Counted from the stretch's first letter, positions 6,835 through 16,971 are shown. The stretch is DNA of 32,213 nucleotides from Actinomycetota bacterium (GCA_009698675.1 WLPT01000016.1:1-32213); one strand, 5' to 3'. Notes: generated by a model from the letters alone, not told the origin. Numbers and translations: made by a program.

Positions 6835-9609
6835 TTACTCGGCCTTTTTCTTAGCTTTTCCAGTGGCAGCTTTTTTCGCCACCTTTTTAGCTCCGGCTTT
6901 CTTTACAACATTCTTAGTAAGCGTTGGTGCGGTGTCACCTTTTTTGGGTTTAGCGGCCGCCTTTTTTCGCGCCTTCTTTGGCGAAGGACCGTTCTCGGCC
7001 TCCCATGCACGTCGCCCAGCAAGTAGTTCTAGACCGCGTTCTAAAGTCATGCCCTCTGCAGTATCACCACGGCGAAGTGTTGCATTTGTTTCGCCATCGG
7101 TGACATACATTCCAAAGCGTCCATCTTTAATAATGAGTGGCTTCTCAGTAGTGGGATCAACTCCTAGCTCTTTAACTGGAGGCTTTGCAACGCCTCGACG
7201 TCGCTCTTTAGGTTTTGAATAAATTTCGAGGGCTTCATCAAGTGTCAATGAAAATAATTGATCTTCCGATGTCAACGTGCGGCTATCAACTCCGGCCTTT
7301 AAATATGGGCCGTAGCGTCCATTTTGAACGGTGATCTCATCGCCTGCGCTATTTGTACCAAGCGTGCGGGGAAGTGAAAGCAGTCGCAATGCATCTTCAT
7401 ATGTAACGGTATCTAACGTCATTGTCGAAAGAAGTGAGGCGGTCTTTGCCTTTTGTGCATCGGCCTTTTTGCGCTTCTTCTTACCTGATGCGGTTAGTTC
7501 GGGTTCGACTACGGGAAGAACTTCAGTGATGTAGGGTCCAAAACGTCCACTCTTAGCGATGACTGGAAAACCAGTTACTGGATCGATTCCTAAATCACGT
7601 TCACCAGAAGGCGCTTCAAGAAGTTCAATAGCTTTCGCCAGAGTTAACTCGTCGGGGGCTAAGGATTCTGGAATGTTGGCTAACTTGCGCTCTTCGTCGG
7701 GAAGATTTTGTTGCAGGTAGGCGCCATAGCGACCAACTCGAATTTCAATTGTGTCGGATAGATTCATAGTGTTTGTTGCACGCGCATCGATTACACCAAG
7801 ATCGGCGGAGAGTTCATTTAATCCAGGTTGCCCATCGACACCATAAAAGAAATCACGTAACCAATCCACACGACCAGCTTCACCTGCTGCAATCTTGTCT
7901 AAATCCTCTTCCATGCTCGCCGTGAACTCGTAGTCAACTAATTTTGTAAAGTGGGTTTCAAGCAGGCCTGTCACTGAAAAAGCCAAGAAAGTCGGCACTA
8001 GCGCGCGGCCGCGCTTGTAGACATAACCGCGATCTTGAATAGTTTGAATAATCGATGCAAAGGTTGAAGGGCGGCCAATTCCAAGCTCCTCTAGCTTCTT
8101 AACTAGAGTCGGTTCGGTGTAGCGCGCCGGCGGTTTAGTCTCATGGCCTTCGCAAGTGTATTCATTTACTTTCACAGATTGTCCAAGTGTCATTGCAGGC
8201 AATCGCTTATCTGCACTCTCTTCATCCTTATTATCTTCGGTGACAATCTCTTCATACGCGGCAAGAAAGCCCGGAAAGCTTATTACCGAACCATTTGCGC
8301 GAAAGAGAGTTGCCTTGCCATCATTGGTTAGAGCATCAAAGTCAACGCGCATCTGCATTTTTTTGGCATCGGCCATCTGCGATGCAACAGTCCGCTTCCA
8401 AATTAAGTCATAGAGGGCGAACTCATCGCGTGATAACTCTGGGGCAAGTTCACCTGGAGTTTTAAATGTCTCACCGGCAGGGCGAATAGCTTCATGCGCC
8501 TCTTGCGCATTTTTAGTTTTACCGACATAAACACGGGGTGCATCGGCAACATGATCGGCGCCGTATAAAGATTTAGCGGCTTTGCGCGCTGCCTCAATAG
8601 CTTGAGTTGAGAGATTGACGCTATCGGTACGCATGTATGTGATGTAGCCGTTTTCGTAAAGGCGTTGAGCGATTCGCATCGTGATCTGTGCGCCCCAACC
8701 AAGCCGGCTACCTGCATCTTGCTGCATCGTTGATGTTGTAAATGGTGGTTTAGGCCGTTCAGTACGTGGGCTCTCCTCCATTGATTTAACCGTCAGCGAT
8801 GATGCCTTTAGGCTCTCAACTAAACTCTTCGCACCGGTTTCATCGAGTAGCAAAATATTGGCCAGCGACTTTTCCTTCACCGCACCATCGGCACCGAAAT
8901 CAGATGTTGCGGCAACACGTTTGCCTTCAACTTCAAGTAGACGTGCGTTAAAACCAAGGGCTGTAATAGCGGTTAAATCCCACCATCCAGATGAGATGAA
9001 GGCCATGCGTTCGCGCTCTTTTTCAACTATTAAACGTGTGGCAACTGATTGCACACGACCTGCTGAGATGCGCGGCATAACTTTTTTCCATAAAACTGGC
9101 GAGAGGCGATATCCAAATAGCCGATCTAAAACTCGACGGGTTTCCTGTGCATCGATCAAGTGGTAATCCAAATCTCGCGTATTTTCTACAGCGGATTGAA
9201 TAGCCTCTTTAGTAATCTCATTAAAGACCATTCGCTTGATAGGAACCTTAGGTTGCAAGACTTCTACAAGGTGCCAGGCGATAGCTTCACCTTCGCGGTC
9301 TTCATCTGTTGCCAGAATTAACTCTTCGGCATTCTTCATTAAATCTTTTAACTCGGCGACCTTCGCACGCTTGTCTGGATTAATGACATATAAAGGGGCG
9401 AAGTCGTTTTCAATATCGACGCCCTCTTTAGCCCAAGCAATCTTTTTAAACTCTTTTGGAATATCAGCTGCACGTTGCGGCAGATCGCGAATATGACCGA
9501 CGCTAGCCTCGACGACGTATCCGTCGCCGAGGTAGGCGCCAATCTTTCTGGCCTTGGCCGGTGATTCAACAATCACCAACTTGATTAGGTCAGTTTTCTC
9601 TTTAGCCAT
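6835..9609 (-). CDS. topA: DNA topoisomerase I (type IA)
   Basis: 924 aa. It relaxes negative supercoils by transient single-strand cleavage. The N-terminal Toprim domain begins LVIVESPAKA and carries the acidic triad D102-x-D104-x-E106. The catalytic tyrosine is Y325 in GYITYMRTDS. Instead of C-terminal zinc ribbons there are several Topo C-repeats, each with GRFGPY/GRYGPY/GRFGMY-type cores, as in actinobacterial TopA. The last 50 or so residues are a lysine/alanine-rich tail, known in this phylum to bind DNA and support processivity. It lies 30 nt downstream of hppA on the same strand. No strong SD motif precedes ATG 9609 (AGGA sits 4 nt before it). Confidence 0.97.
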   Translation of the reverse strand: MAKEKTDLIKLVIVESPAKARKIGAYLGDGYVVEASVGHIRDLPQRAADIPKEFKKIAWAKEGVDIENDFAPLYVINPDKRAKVAELKDLMKNAEELILATDEDREGEAIAWHLVEVLQPKVPIKRMVFNEITKEAIQSAVENTRDLDYHLIDAQETRRVLDRLFGYRLSPVLWKKVMPRISAGRVQSVATRLIVEKERERMAFISSGWWDLTAITALGFNARLLEVEGKRVAATSDFGADGAVKEKSLANILLLDETGAKSLVESLKASSLTVKSMEESPRTERPKPPFTTSTMQQDAGSRLGWGAQITMRIAQRLYENGYITYMRTDSVNLSTQAIEAARKAAKSLYGADHVADAPRVYVGKTKNAQEAHEAIRPAGETFKTPGELAPELSRDEFALYDLIWKRTVASQMADAKKMQMRVDFDALTNDGKATLFRANGSVISFPGFLAAYEEIVTEDNKDEESADKRLPAMTLGQSVKVNEYTCEGHETKPPARYTEPTLVKKLEELGIGRPSTFASIIQTIQDRGYVYKRGRALVPTFLAFSVTGLLETHFTKLVDYEFTASMEEDLDKIAAGEAGRVDWLRDFFYGVDGQPGLNELSADLGVIDARATNTMNLSDTIEIRVGRYGAYLQQNLPDEERKLANIPESLAPDELTLAKAIELLEAPSGERDLGIDPVTGFPVIAKSGRFGPYITEVLPVVEPELTASGKKKRKKADAQKAKTASLLSTMTLDTVTYEDALRLLSLPRTLGTNSAGDEITVQNGRYGPYLKAGVDSRTLTSEDQLFSLTLDEALEIYSKPKERRRGVAKPPVKELGVDPTTEKPLIIKDGRFGMYVTDGETNATLRRGDTAEGMTLERGLELLAGRRAWEAENGPSPKKARKKAAAKPKKGDTAPTLTKNVVKKAGAKKVAKKAATGKAKKKAE

Positions 9610-9639
9610 GTAGTCCTAGTTGGGGAAGTTTGGATTACG

Positions 9640-11922
9640 TTAGGCGAAGATCGCGGTTGCTTGACGACGGTTGCGAATCAACGCAGCGATGATGACAAGG
9701 GTTGCACCGATGCCGATCAAAGTACTAGTTGTTGTGCTTCCGCCGAGTGCTAGAGAGACGATTGCTGGAGTAATTAAGAGGCCTACCAAGTTCATTACCT
9801 TGATAAGTGGGTTAATCGCAGGACCTGCAGTGTCTTTGAATGGATCTCCAACAGTGTCACCGATGATCGTTGCAGCGTGGGCATCTGAGTTTTTTCCACC
9901 ATGATGTCCATCTTCAACCATCTTCTTTGCGTTATCCCAAGCTCCACCAGAGTTGGAGAGGAAGACTGCCATCAAAGTTCCTGTTCCGATTGCGCCAGCT
10001 AGGTATGCACCAAGTGCACCAACACCTAGACCGAAACCAACTGCAATTGGTGCCATAACTGCAAGTAGCCCTGGTGTTGCAAGCTCACGCAGTGAGTCAC
10101 GAGTACAGATATCGACAACGCGACCGTAGTCAGGCTTTTCAGTACCTTTCATAATTCCTGGGTGCTCGATGAACTGCTTACGAACTTCAACAACAACTGC
10201 GCCTGCTGCTCGTGATACTGCATTAACTGCAAGACCTGAGAACAAGAAAACAACGGCTGCGCCGATAATTAAACCGACCAAGTTACGTGGGTTAGCAACA
10301 TCGAGAATTCCTTGGTACTGAAGTGCAAGCGAACTTGCAGTTTGACCAGCATCAACGACGGCCTGCTTGATCGCATCTGTAAATGCACCAAACAAAGCCG
10401 TTGCTGCTAGAACTGCTGTTGCGATTGCAATTCCCTTAGTGATCGCCTTAGTTGTATTACCTACTGCATCGAGTGATGTAAGAATCTTTGAACCTTCACC
10501 CTCAACATCACCAGACATTTCAGCGATACCTTGTGCGTTATCTGAAATCGGACCGAATGTATCCATGGCCACGATTACGCCAACAGTGGTGAGTAAGCCA
10601 GTTCCAGCAAGTGCGATTGCAAGCAGTGAAAGCACAATGCTTCCGCCGCCTAGCAAGAAGGCACCAAATACTGCAGAAGCGATCAAGATTGCAGAGTAAA
10701 CAGCTGACTCAAAACCAACTGAAATACCGGCCAAAATAACTGTTGCTGCGCCGGTTTCAGATGAAGCGGCAACATCATTTACTGGACGCTTACCTGTTTC
10801 AGTGAAGTAGCCGGTGAGAACCTGAATAGCTGCTGCAAGTGCTATACCGATTAATACTGCACCGATTGCAAGTACTCGTGGATTTATATTACCTGCAGTT
10901 GCAACTGCCTCTGGAGAAAGACCAGTAAGAAGTTTGAAATCAGATGGTAGGTATGTGAAAGTTGCGAGCGCAGTTAAGCCTGCGCTGATGACTGCTGAGA
11001 TAAAGAATGAGCGATTGATTGCAGTCATTGCAGACTTATCTGAACTACGAAGCTTTGTAAGGAAGATTCCGATTACAGCAGTGACGGTTCCGATTGCTGG
11101 AACGATCAATGGATAGATAAGTCCAGCATCACCAAATGCAGCTTTACCGAGGATTAACGCGGCAACAAGAGTTACTGCATATGACTCGAACAAGTCTGCG
11201 GCCATACCAGCGCAGTCTCCAACGTTGTCTCCAACGTTGTCAGCGATTGTTGCAGCATTGCGTGGGTCATCTTCTGGAATATTCTTTTCAACTTTACCAA
11301 CGAGGTCTGCACCAACATCTGCAGCTTTTGTAAAGATTCCGCCGCCGACGCGCATAAACATTGCGAGCATCGCAGCGCCAAAACCAAAGCCCTCAAGAAC
11401 CGATGGTGCATTCTCGCGATAGATAATTACAACGAGGGACGCTCCAATAAGGCCAAGACCTACAGTTGTCATACCAACGACGCCACCAGTACGGAAAGCA
11501 ATCTGAACAGCCTTCTGGCCATCCTTATTACGTGCAGCATCTGCTACGCGCACATTTGCACGAACTGCCAACCACATTCCGTTATAGCCAACGAGGGCAG
11601 AGAAGGCCGCGCCGACTAGGAAGAAGATTGATCGGCCAACACGGATTTCAGTATCTCCGGGAAGTGCGAACAAGAGCACAAAGACGATTGCAACAAAGTA
11701 AGAAAGAGTGCGGAACTGGCGAGATAAAAACGCAGCCGCTCCCTCTTGAACCGCTTCTGCGATTTCGCGCATCTTGGCCGTTCCATCACTTGCGGCCAAT
11801 ACCTGGGCGCGAAGTGCATAGGCAACGGCCAGTGCACCGAGTGAGATTGCCAAAACAATATAGACAAGATTGAGGTTAGATCCAGTTACTTGTACGAGTG
11901 ATACGGTGCTAGAAGCACGCAT
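9640..11922 (-). CDS. hppA: Membrane H+-translocating pyrophosphatase, K+-independent type
   Basis: 760 aa, about 16 membrane segments. It couples hydrolysis of cytoplasmic PPi to ion export. The PPi/Mg site is intact: DVGADLVGKVEKN (202-214), DDPRNAATIADNVGDNVGDCAG from 218, and the late D-rich motif GDTVGDPFKDTAG. The K+-dependence signature reads GNTTKAITKG with K492 and T495. In this family Lys and Thr at these places replace the K+ site and mark K+-independent H+ pumps, whereas Ala and Gly/Ala mark K+-dependent ones. The start has a strong SD motif GGAGGAGA (about 11927-11934). It would recover energy from PPi released by nucleotide polymerisation, which fits a slow-growing oligotroph. 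topA follows 30 nt downstream. Confidence 0.96.
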   Translation of the reverse strand: MRASSTVSLVQVTGSNLNLVYIVLAISLGALAVAYALRAQVLAASDGTAKMREIAEAVQEGAAAFLSRQFRTLSYFVAIVFVLLFALPGDTEIRVGRSIFFLVGAAFSALVGYNGMWLAVRANVRVADAARNKDGQKAVQIAFRTGGVVGMTTVGLGLIGASLVVIIYRENAPSVLEGFGFGAAMLAMFMRVGGGIFTKAADVGADLVGKVEKNIPEDDPRNAATIADNVGDNVGDCAGMAADLFESYAVTLVAALILGKAAFGDAGLIYPLIVPAIGTVTAVIGIFLTKLRSSDKSAMTAINRSFFISAVISAGLTALATFTYLPSDFKLLTGLSPEAVATAGNINPRVLAIGAVLIGIALAAAIQVLTGYFTETGKRPVNDVAASSETGAATVILAGISVGFESAVYSAILIASAVFGAFLLGGGSIVLSLLAIALAGTGLLTTVGVIVAMDTFGPISDNAQGIAEMSGDVEGEGSKILTSLDAVGNTTKAITKGIAIATAVLAATALFGAFTDAIKQAVVDAGQTASSLALQYQGILDVANPRNLVGLIIGAAVVFLFSGLAVNAVSRAAGAVVVEVRKQFIEHPGIMKGTEKPDYGRVVDICTRDSLRELATPGLLAVMAPIAVGFGLGVGALGAYLAGAIGTGTLMAVFLSNSGGAWDNAKKMVEDGHHGGKNSDAHAATIIGDTVGDPFKDTAGPAINPLIKVMNLVGLLITPAIVSLALGGSTTTSTLIGIGATLVIIAALIRNRRQATAIFA

Positions 11923-12074
11923 AAGTTCTCCTCCGTTGGAGTTTTAAGGGCGCCAGTCGAATAGGTCGGCGCGAAGACTAGGGAAGTTTAAGCACAAAAG
12001 GGTCAAAAAGTGAAAACATACATATCTATTGCATCCCCTGCCTAATGGACTCCATCTTTTGGCTCGGTCAGGGC

Positions 12075-12086
12075 TAGGCTCCTGCG
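12075..12086 (+). promoter_or_regulatory. Leaderless promoter -10 of dedA
   Basis: TAGGCT (12075-12080) is followed by six nucleotides and ATG 12087; there is no SD motif. The 164-bp gap upstream (11923-12086) also holds the hppA leader; no convincing -35 or other structure is seen in it. Confidence 0.5.
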
Positions 12087-12725
12087 ATGAACCTTTTCGA
12101 TGCCCATTCGATCGTGGCCGATCTCGGCCTAGCTGGCGTCCTGGCAATCATCTTCGCCGAGACTGGACTCTTGATTGGGCTGGCCTTTCCCGGCGACTCA
12201 CTTCTATTTATCGCAGGAGTCGCCGCCTCGGGTTCGGGCGCAGCTCTTTTGGGCAATGCCCATTTGCCAGCTGGCGCCCTATTCCTGCTCGCCCCACTTG
12301 CAGCCTTACTCGGCGGACATGTCGGATATTTTTTTGGTCATAAATATGGGCGAAAGATATTTGACCGCCCTGACGGCCGAGTTTTTAACCATCAGAGGGT
12401 TCTCGCAACTGACAAGTGGTTGCGCAAATATGGAACTGGCAAAGCCCTTATTTTTGCGCGCTTCATTCCATTTGTTCGCACATTAATTAATCCAATGGCC
12501 GGTGTCGTTGGATTAGATAAAAAGAAGTTCTTTATCTTTAACGCAGTCGGCGCAATATTGTGGACTGAGGTAGTCATTGGTCTAGGTTTCATTCTCGGTG
12601 AGAAATTAAAAGGTTCGGTTGATGCTTACTTGCTACCAATTATCGGAGTAATTGTCTTGGCTAGCCTTGTCCCAGTACTTCTAGAGATATTTCGTGAGTG
12701 GCAAACTCGCAAACATCACAAATAA
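12087..12725 (+). CDS. DedA-family membrane protein
   Basis: 212 aa with 4-6 hydrophobic segments. DedA features are present: an acidic residue in the first membrane region (IIFAETGLLIGLAFPGDSLL, about 21-40), a GGHVGYFFGHKYGR segment, and the basic motif FARFIPFVRTLINPMAG at about 125-141. DedA proteins maintain membrane and envelope integrity, and members have been linked to lipid-carrier or phospholipid translocation; which lipid this one moves is not known. It is transcribed alone and faces pyrE, with only 3 nt between the two stop codons. Confidence 0.9.
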   Translation: MNLFDAHSIVADLGLAGVLAIIFAETGLLIGLAFPGDSLLFIAGVAASGSGAALLGNAHLPAGALFLLAPLAALLGGHVGYFFGHKYGRKIFDRPDGRVFNHQRVLATDKWLRKYGTGKALIFARFIPFVRTLINPMAGVVGLDKKKFFIFNAVGAILWTEVVIGLGFILGEKLKGSVDAYLLPIIGVIVLASLVPVLLEIFREWQTRKHHK

Positions 12726-12728
12726 TCT

Positions 12729-13262
12729 CTACAGACCCAAATCCTCTAACTGAAAAGCTGCACGATACTCATATCCTGCCGCTTTAATTTTTGGTGCTGC
12801 TCCACGTTCAACTATTACTGCAACACCTACAATAATTGCACCAGCTTCAAGCAAAGCCTCAACGGCCATTAGTACTGAACCGCCAGTAGTCGACGTATCC
12901 TCAACTGCCAGTACGCGCTTACCTTTTACATCTGGACCTTCGATACGACGTTGTAGACCATGGGCTTTTTCTGCTTTGCGAACGACGAATGAGTCAATCT
13001 TTCTTCCCTGTTGTGTTGCAACATGCATCATCGCTGTTGCAACTGGATCGGCACCGAGAGTTAGACCCCCAACTGCGTCATACTCTAAATCTTTTGTTAG
13101 CTCTAACATCACTTCGCCAACTAAAGGCGCGGCCTCATGATCTAACGTCACGCGGCGTAAATCCACGTAGTAGTCGGCCTCTTTGCCAGAGGATAAAGTA
13201 ACTTTGCCGTGAACTACCGCCTTTTTAACAATCTGATCTCGCAGCGCATCGAGTGATTTCAT
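12729..13262 (-). CDS. pyrE: Orotate phosphoribosyltransferase
   Basis: 177 aa. It converts orotate and PRPP to orotidine 5'-phosphate in de novo pyrimidine synthesis. The PRPP-binding motif VLAVEDTSTTGGS lies at 118-129. A flexible-loop segment RKAEKAHGLQRRIEG (95-109) and GGLTLGADPVATA (65-77) support the assignment. ATG 13262 has no SD motif but a TATTAT box 6 nt upstream, so it is likely leaderless. The other pyrimidine genes are not in the window; a palindrome at the -35 position may be an operator. Confidence 0.93.
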   Translation of the reverse strand: MKSLDALRDQIVKKAVVHGKVTLSSGKEADYYVDLRRVTLDHEAAPLVGEVMLELTKDLEYDAVGGLTLGADPVATAMMHVATQQGRKIDSFVVRKAEKAHGLQRRIEGPDVKGKRVLAVEDTSTTGGSVLMAVEALLEAGAIIVGVAVIVERGAAPKIKAAGYEYRAAFQLEDLGL

Positions 13263-13297
13263 GGGGTGATAATACTGGTAAATAGCGGTAATTACCC
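13263..13297 (-). promoter_or_regulatory. pyrE promoter with palindromic operator candidate
   Basis: The minus strand reads TATTAT (13274-13269), six nucleotides, then ATG 13262, a leaderless arrangement. The perfect 10-bp palindrome GGTAATTACC (13287-13296) falls where the -35 element should be, and no -35 consensus is seen. TTACC also recurs 13 nt nearer the -10. A repressor or activator site is plausible, but the regulator is unknown. Confidence 0.45.
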
Positions 13298-13304
13298 TAA
13301 AGAT

Positions 13305-13691
13305 CTAACCTTCTTTATAGATTATTACTTCGGTACTGTTTCTGCGCATTAAACCTTTTGGGGGATTCGCAACTACAAGTGCATCAACTTCAATTCGTAA
13401 CTGAGCTACTTCAATAGCCATATTTGCCATAGCCGATTCAAGTTCGATAATTCGCTTTATACCTGCGTGGTTAATTCCTTCGCCAACTAATTTTTGTACC
13501 GCACGCAATAATGCAATGTCACGTAACGAGTAACGGCGATTGCGCCCTTCGGTACGGTTTGGAGAGACTAACCCTAGGCGATCATATTGACGCAGAGTTT
13601 GTGGGTGTAGCCCGGAAATCTCTGCCGCGACCGAGATTACATAAACTGCTGCATCGTCTGCTGGTTGATCGTTAGTTATCTCTTCACTCAT
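13305..13691 (-). CDS. hspR: Heat-shock repressor HspR (MerR family)
   Basis: 128 aa. HspR binds HAIR operators with DnaK as co-repressor and shuts off the dnaK operon when chaperone is free. A MerR-type winged helix-turn-helix spans about 20-90: [21 protein letters not shown], then [15 protein letters not shown], then [20 protein letters not shown], followed by a short coiled-coil segment. No effector-binding domain follows. ATGA forms a 4-nt overlap with the dnaJ stop, so it is the last gene of dnaK-grpE-dnaJ-hspR. Matching HAIR-like sites occur upstream of dnaK, which completes the feedback circuit within this window. Confidence 0.93.
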   Translation of the reverse strand: MSEEITNDQPADDAAVYVISVAAEISGLHPQTLRQYDRLGLVSPNRTEGRNRRYSLRDIALLRAVQKLVGEGINHAGIKRIIELESAMANMAIEVAQLRIEVDALVVANPPKGLMRRNSTEVIIYKEG

Positions 13692-14605
13692 GCTTTTGCC
13701 TTTGTTTCCAAATCGGTACGCACGTTTTCATGCGCAGTCTCTTGTGCGAAGAGTTTTAGTGCATCAAGTGCTTTACCATCTACACGCTGTGGCACTTGTA
13801 CATCCACGGTAACGAGTAAGTCACCAGTGGTAGAGCCTTTAGTTATTCCGCGCCCTTTAACTCGTAAAGTGCGGCCATTGGAAGTTCCTGGTGCAATGCG
13901 AACGGTGACATCTTCTCCACTCATCGTTGGAACTTTTATATCGGCGCCAAGGGCGGCCTCTGCAAAAGTAACTGGCAAAGTTAGCGTTAAGTTTTCACCT
14001 TTACGCGCAAAAATTGCATGCGGTTTAACGTGCAACATAATAAATAGATCACCTGGGCCGGCCTCTCCTGCGGCGCCCTTGCCTTTAACACGTATTTTGG
14101 CGCCATCATTGACCCCTGCAGGTACTCGCGCAGTGATGTTTTGGGCAGCTCCTCGATCAGTGGCAAGGCGCAGATCTAAATTTGTGCCAAAGATAGATTC
14201 ACGAAATGTAATTGTCGCCTCGGTCTGTAAGTCCTGACCTTTACGAGGACCTCTACGGCCACCGCCGAATAAATTGGCGAAGATATCTTGGGGGTTGCCG
14301 CCGCCGAAGATGTCGTTGAAATCCCCGCCCTGTTGGCCCCCACCCATCGGCGCACGGAAGCCTCCACGCTCATACAGAGATCGTGCCTCATCGTATTCAG
14401 CGCGCTTCTTGGCATCGGAGAGGATTTCATAGGCTTCAGAAATGCCCTTGAACTTCTCTTCCTTGACCGCATCACCCTTATTTTTATCTGGGTGAAGTTC
14501 GCGCGCTAAAGATCGATACTTTTTCTTAATCTCATCGGCGCCAGCTTTCTTATCTACCCCAAGGACCTTGTAGAAGTCTTTCTCATATAAGTCTTTGGCG
14601 GCCAC
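13688..14605 (-). CDS. dnaJ: DnaJ-type co-chaperone lacking the zinc-finger domain
   Basis: 305 aa. The J domain (about 9-75) carries HPD at 38-40 and stimulates DnaK ATPase. A Gly/Phe-rich linker follows (about 80-118: [16 protein letters not shown]). The C-terminal substrate domains I/II begin at about 124 and include [15 protein letters not shown] and [17 protein letters not shown]. The four CxxCxGxG repeats of canonical DnaJ are absent, and the protein contains no cysteine at all, so this is a type II (CbpA-like) J protein in the operon slot normally held by DnaJ1. It starts with GTG 14605, with SD GGAGAG overlapping the end of grpE, 6 nt after the grpE stop. Confidence 0.9.
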   Translation of the reverse strand: MAAKDLYEKDFYKVLGVDKKAGADEIKKKYRSLARELHPDKNKGDAVKEEKFKGISEAYEILSDAKKRAEYDEARSLYERGGFRAPMGGGQQGGDFNDIFGGGNPQDIFANLFGGGRRGPRKGQDLQTEATITFRESIFGTNLDLRLATDRGAAQNITARVPAGVNDGAKIRVKGKGAAGEAGPGDLFIMLHVKPHAIFARKGENLTLTLPVTFAEAALGADIKVPTMSGEDVTVRIAPGTSNGRTLRVKGRGITKGSTTGDLLVTVDVQVPQRVDGKALDALKLFAQETAHENVRTDLETKAKA

Positions 14606-14611
14606 TAGAAA

Positions 14612-15094
14612 TTACTCTCCTGCTGGATCGGTTACAGCCACGCGGGCAGGACGAAGAATGCGCTCTTTGTATTTATATCCCGGCTGCAAAATCTTTGAGG
14701 CAGTTGGAACCGATACTTGGGCAGAAGTATCGTGCATAAGCGCCTCATGAATCTGCGGATCAAAGGCCTCGCCTTCGGTGCCGTATTTTTCAAGACCAAT
14801 TCGCGAGGTAATCGAATTAAGTTGGTCGGCCACGGCTTTAAAGCCGCCTGTAAGTTCATCATGTTGCTCGGCACGGTCGACATCATCGAGGAGTGCAAGC
14901 AACTCGGTTAGAACTGCGCCAATAGCCATCTCATGTGCAACTAAACGATCTCGCTCTACGCGCTTTCGATAGTTGGCGTATTCGGCTTGAAGGCGTTGCA
15001 AATCATTAGTGAGTGTAACTACCGGATCAGTTACCTGATCCGGTGTCACATCTTCAACTATTTCCTCTACTTGAACCGAGTTTTCCTCGCTCAC
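14612..15094 (-). CDS. grpE: Nucleotide exchange factor GrpE
   Basis: 160 aa. It releases ADP from DnaK and closes the chaperone cycle. An acidic N-terminus is followed by a long helix (about 27-75: [19 protein letters not shown]) for dimerisation and a C-terminal beta domain with the diagnostic [12 protein letters not shown] (about 109-120). Translation starts at GTG 15094, and GTGA overlaps the dnaK stop by 4 nt, indicating translational coupling within the heat-shock operon. Confidence 0.95.
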   Translation of the reverse strand: MSEENSVQVEEIVEDVTPDQVTDPVVTLTNDLQRLQAEYANYRKRVERDRLVAHEMAIGAVLTELLALLDDVDRAEQHDELTGGFKAVADQLNSITSRIGLEKYGTEGEAFDPQIHEALMHDTSAQVSVPTASKILQPGYKYKERILRPARVAVTDPAGE

Positions 15095-16914
15095 TCAACA
15101 ACCTCTGCGTCTTCAACGCCATCTTCACTTGCCGTTGTTTCAGATTGGCCTTCAGCTGCAGCAGCACCTGCATATAACGCGGCACCTAAGGCTTGGCTTA
15201 CAGTTGCAACTTTTTCAGTTGCACTCTTTATCATTTCGAAGTTAGAGCCACCGAGTGCGGTCTGCAACTCTGTAAGAGCTGCCTCTGTCTCGGTCTTCTT
15301 CTCTAGCGCATCACCCTCGCTAAGTTTTTCCTCGTTATCTTTAATGAACTTTTGTGTTGAGTAAAGAAGTGAGTCACCAGCGTTACGGATCTCGGCCTCT
15401 TCTTTGCGCTGACGATCTTCTTCAGCGTGTGATTCGGCATCCTCCATCATGCGTGCGATGTCATCTTTTGAAAGCGCTGACCCACCAGTGATGGTCATGC
15501 TCTGCTCTTTACCTGTACCGAGATCCTTAGCCGATACGTGAACGATTCCGTTGGCATCGATATCGAATGTAACCTCAATTTGTGGGATACCGCGTGGTGC
15601 AGGTGGAAGACCAGTAAGTTCGAACATGCCCAGCTTCTTGTTATAAGCCGCCATTTCACGTTCGCCCTGATAGGCCTGAATCTGTACCGCTGGCTGATTA
15701 TCATCGGCAGTTGTAAATACCTCGCTGCGCTTTGTTGGGATTGTTGTGTTGCGCTCGATTAAGCGAGTCATCACGCCACCCTTTGTTTCAATACCAAGTG
15801 ATAGCGGTGTTACGTCCAGGAGAAGAACATCTTTAACTTCACCCTTTAATACACCGGCTTGTAGAGATGCTCCAACGGCTACAACTTCATCAGGGTTGAC
15901 GCCCTTATTTGGCTCTTTTCCGCCGGTGAGCTCTTTAACAAGATCAACGACTGCTGGCATACGGGTAGAACCGCCAACTAGTACAACGCTTTGAATCTTG
16001 TTAATTGGAATACCAGCATCTTTCAATACTGCCTGGAAAGGCTTCTTGCAACGATCAAGTAATGCGCCAGTTAACTGTTGGAACTGTGCGCGTGTAATTG
16101 TCTCGTCCATAAATAGAGGATTCTTTTCAGCATCCACTGTGATATATGGCAAGTTAATCGATGCAGATTGTGAAGACGATAGTTCGATCTTCGCTTTTTC
16201 TGCAGCTTCACGGATACGTTGCATCGCCATCTTGTCTTTAGTTAGATCGATGCCGTTCTGTGAACCAAAGTTTTGAACTAGGAAGTCAACGAGTGCCTGA
16301 TCCCAGTCATCTCCACCTAAATGGTTATCGCCATTAGTGGCCTTAACTTCAACAACACCATCTCCGATTTCAAGAAGTGAAACGTCGAAAGTTCCGCCGC
16401 CTAAGTCAAAGACGAGAATCGTCTGTTCTTGGTCGGCCTTATCAAGACCGTATGCAAGAGCTGCAGCCGTTGGCTCGTTAATGATTCTCAAAACATTTAA
16501 GCCTGCAATCTCGCCGGCCTCTTTCGTTGCTTGACGCTGAGCGTCATTGAAATATGCAGGCACGGTAATAACTGCATCGGTAACCGTCTCGCCCAAGTAA
16601 GCCTCGGCATCACGCTTTAACTTCTGTAATACGCGAGCTGAAATCTCTTGGGATGTGTACTTCTTGCCATCAATATCAATCGACCAGTCTGTGCCCATAT
16701 GGCGCTTAACTGAACGGATCGTGCGATCTACGTTGGTGACCGATTGGCGCTTGGCCACCTCACCGACGAGGACCTCGCCATTTTTTGCGAAGGCCACAAT
16801 CGACGGTGTCGTGCGGGCGCCTTCAGCGTTAGCGATAACGGTGGCTTCGCCACCCTCGAGGACCGATACGCAACTATTTGTTGTTCCGAGGTCGATTCCA
16901 ACTGCTCTAGCCAT
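15091..16914 (-). CDS. dnaK: Hsp70 chaperone DnaK
   Basis: 607 aa. ATP-driven folding chaperone; in actinobacteria it also acts as HspR co-repressor. The nucleotide-binding domain carries [17 protein letters not shown] near the start, [16 protein letters not shown], and [13 protein letters not shown]. The substrate domain begins after the linker [15 protein letters not shown]. The C-terminus is Ala/Glu-rich as in bacterial DnaK. ATG 16914 has an SD motif (AAAGGAGC, about 16923-16930), so it is leadered, in contrast to many single genes here. It is first in dnaK-grpE-dnaJ-hspR, all joined by 4-nt overlaps or a 6-nt gap. Two HAIR-like operators lie 58-101 nt upstream. Confidence 0.98.
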   Translation of the reverse strand: MARAVGIDLGTTNSCVSVLEGGEATVIANAEGARTTPSIVAFAKNGEVLVGEVAKRQSVTNVDRTIRSVKRHMGTDWSIDIDGKKYTSQEISARVLQKLKRDAEAYLGETVTDAVITVPAYFNDAQRQATKEAGEIAGLNVLRIINEPTAAALAYGLDKADQEQTILVFDLGGGTFDVSLLEIGDGVVEVKATNGDNHLGGDDWDQALVDFLVQNFGSQNGIDLTKDKMAMQRIREAAEKAKIELSSSQSASINLPYITVDAEKNPLFMDETITRAQFQQLTGALLDRCKKPFQAVLKDAGIPINKIQSVVLVGGSTRMPAVVDLVKELTGGKEPNKGVNPDEVVAVGASLQAGVLKGEVKDVLLLDVTPLSLGIETKGGVMTRLIERNTTIPTKRSEVFTTADDNQPAVQIQAYQGEREMAAYNKKLGMFELTGLPPAPRGIPQIEVTFDIDANGIVHVSAKDLGTGKEQSMTITGGSALSKDDIARMMEDAESHAEEDRQRKEEAEIRNAGDSLLYSTQKFIKDNEEKLSEGDALEKKTETEAALTELQTALGGSNFEMIKSATEKVATVSQALGAALYAGAAAAEGQSETTASEDGVEDAEVVE

Positions 16915-16971
16915 TTTTAACGCTCCTTTTATCTCACTCGAGCCTGGGGTAGGGTCGAGGCCTGCCTTAAA

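Noticed and set aside
8143..8413. Plus-strand ORFs antisense to topA and similar long antisense ORFs throughout
   Set aside because: They are frame shadows of strongly conserved genes with no own start signals or recognisable domains.
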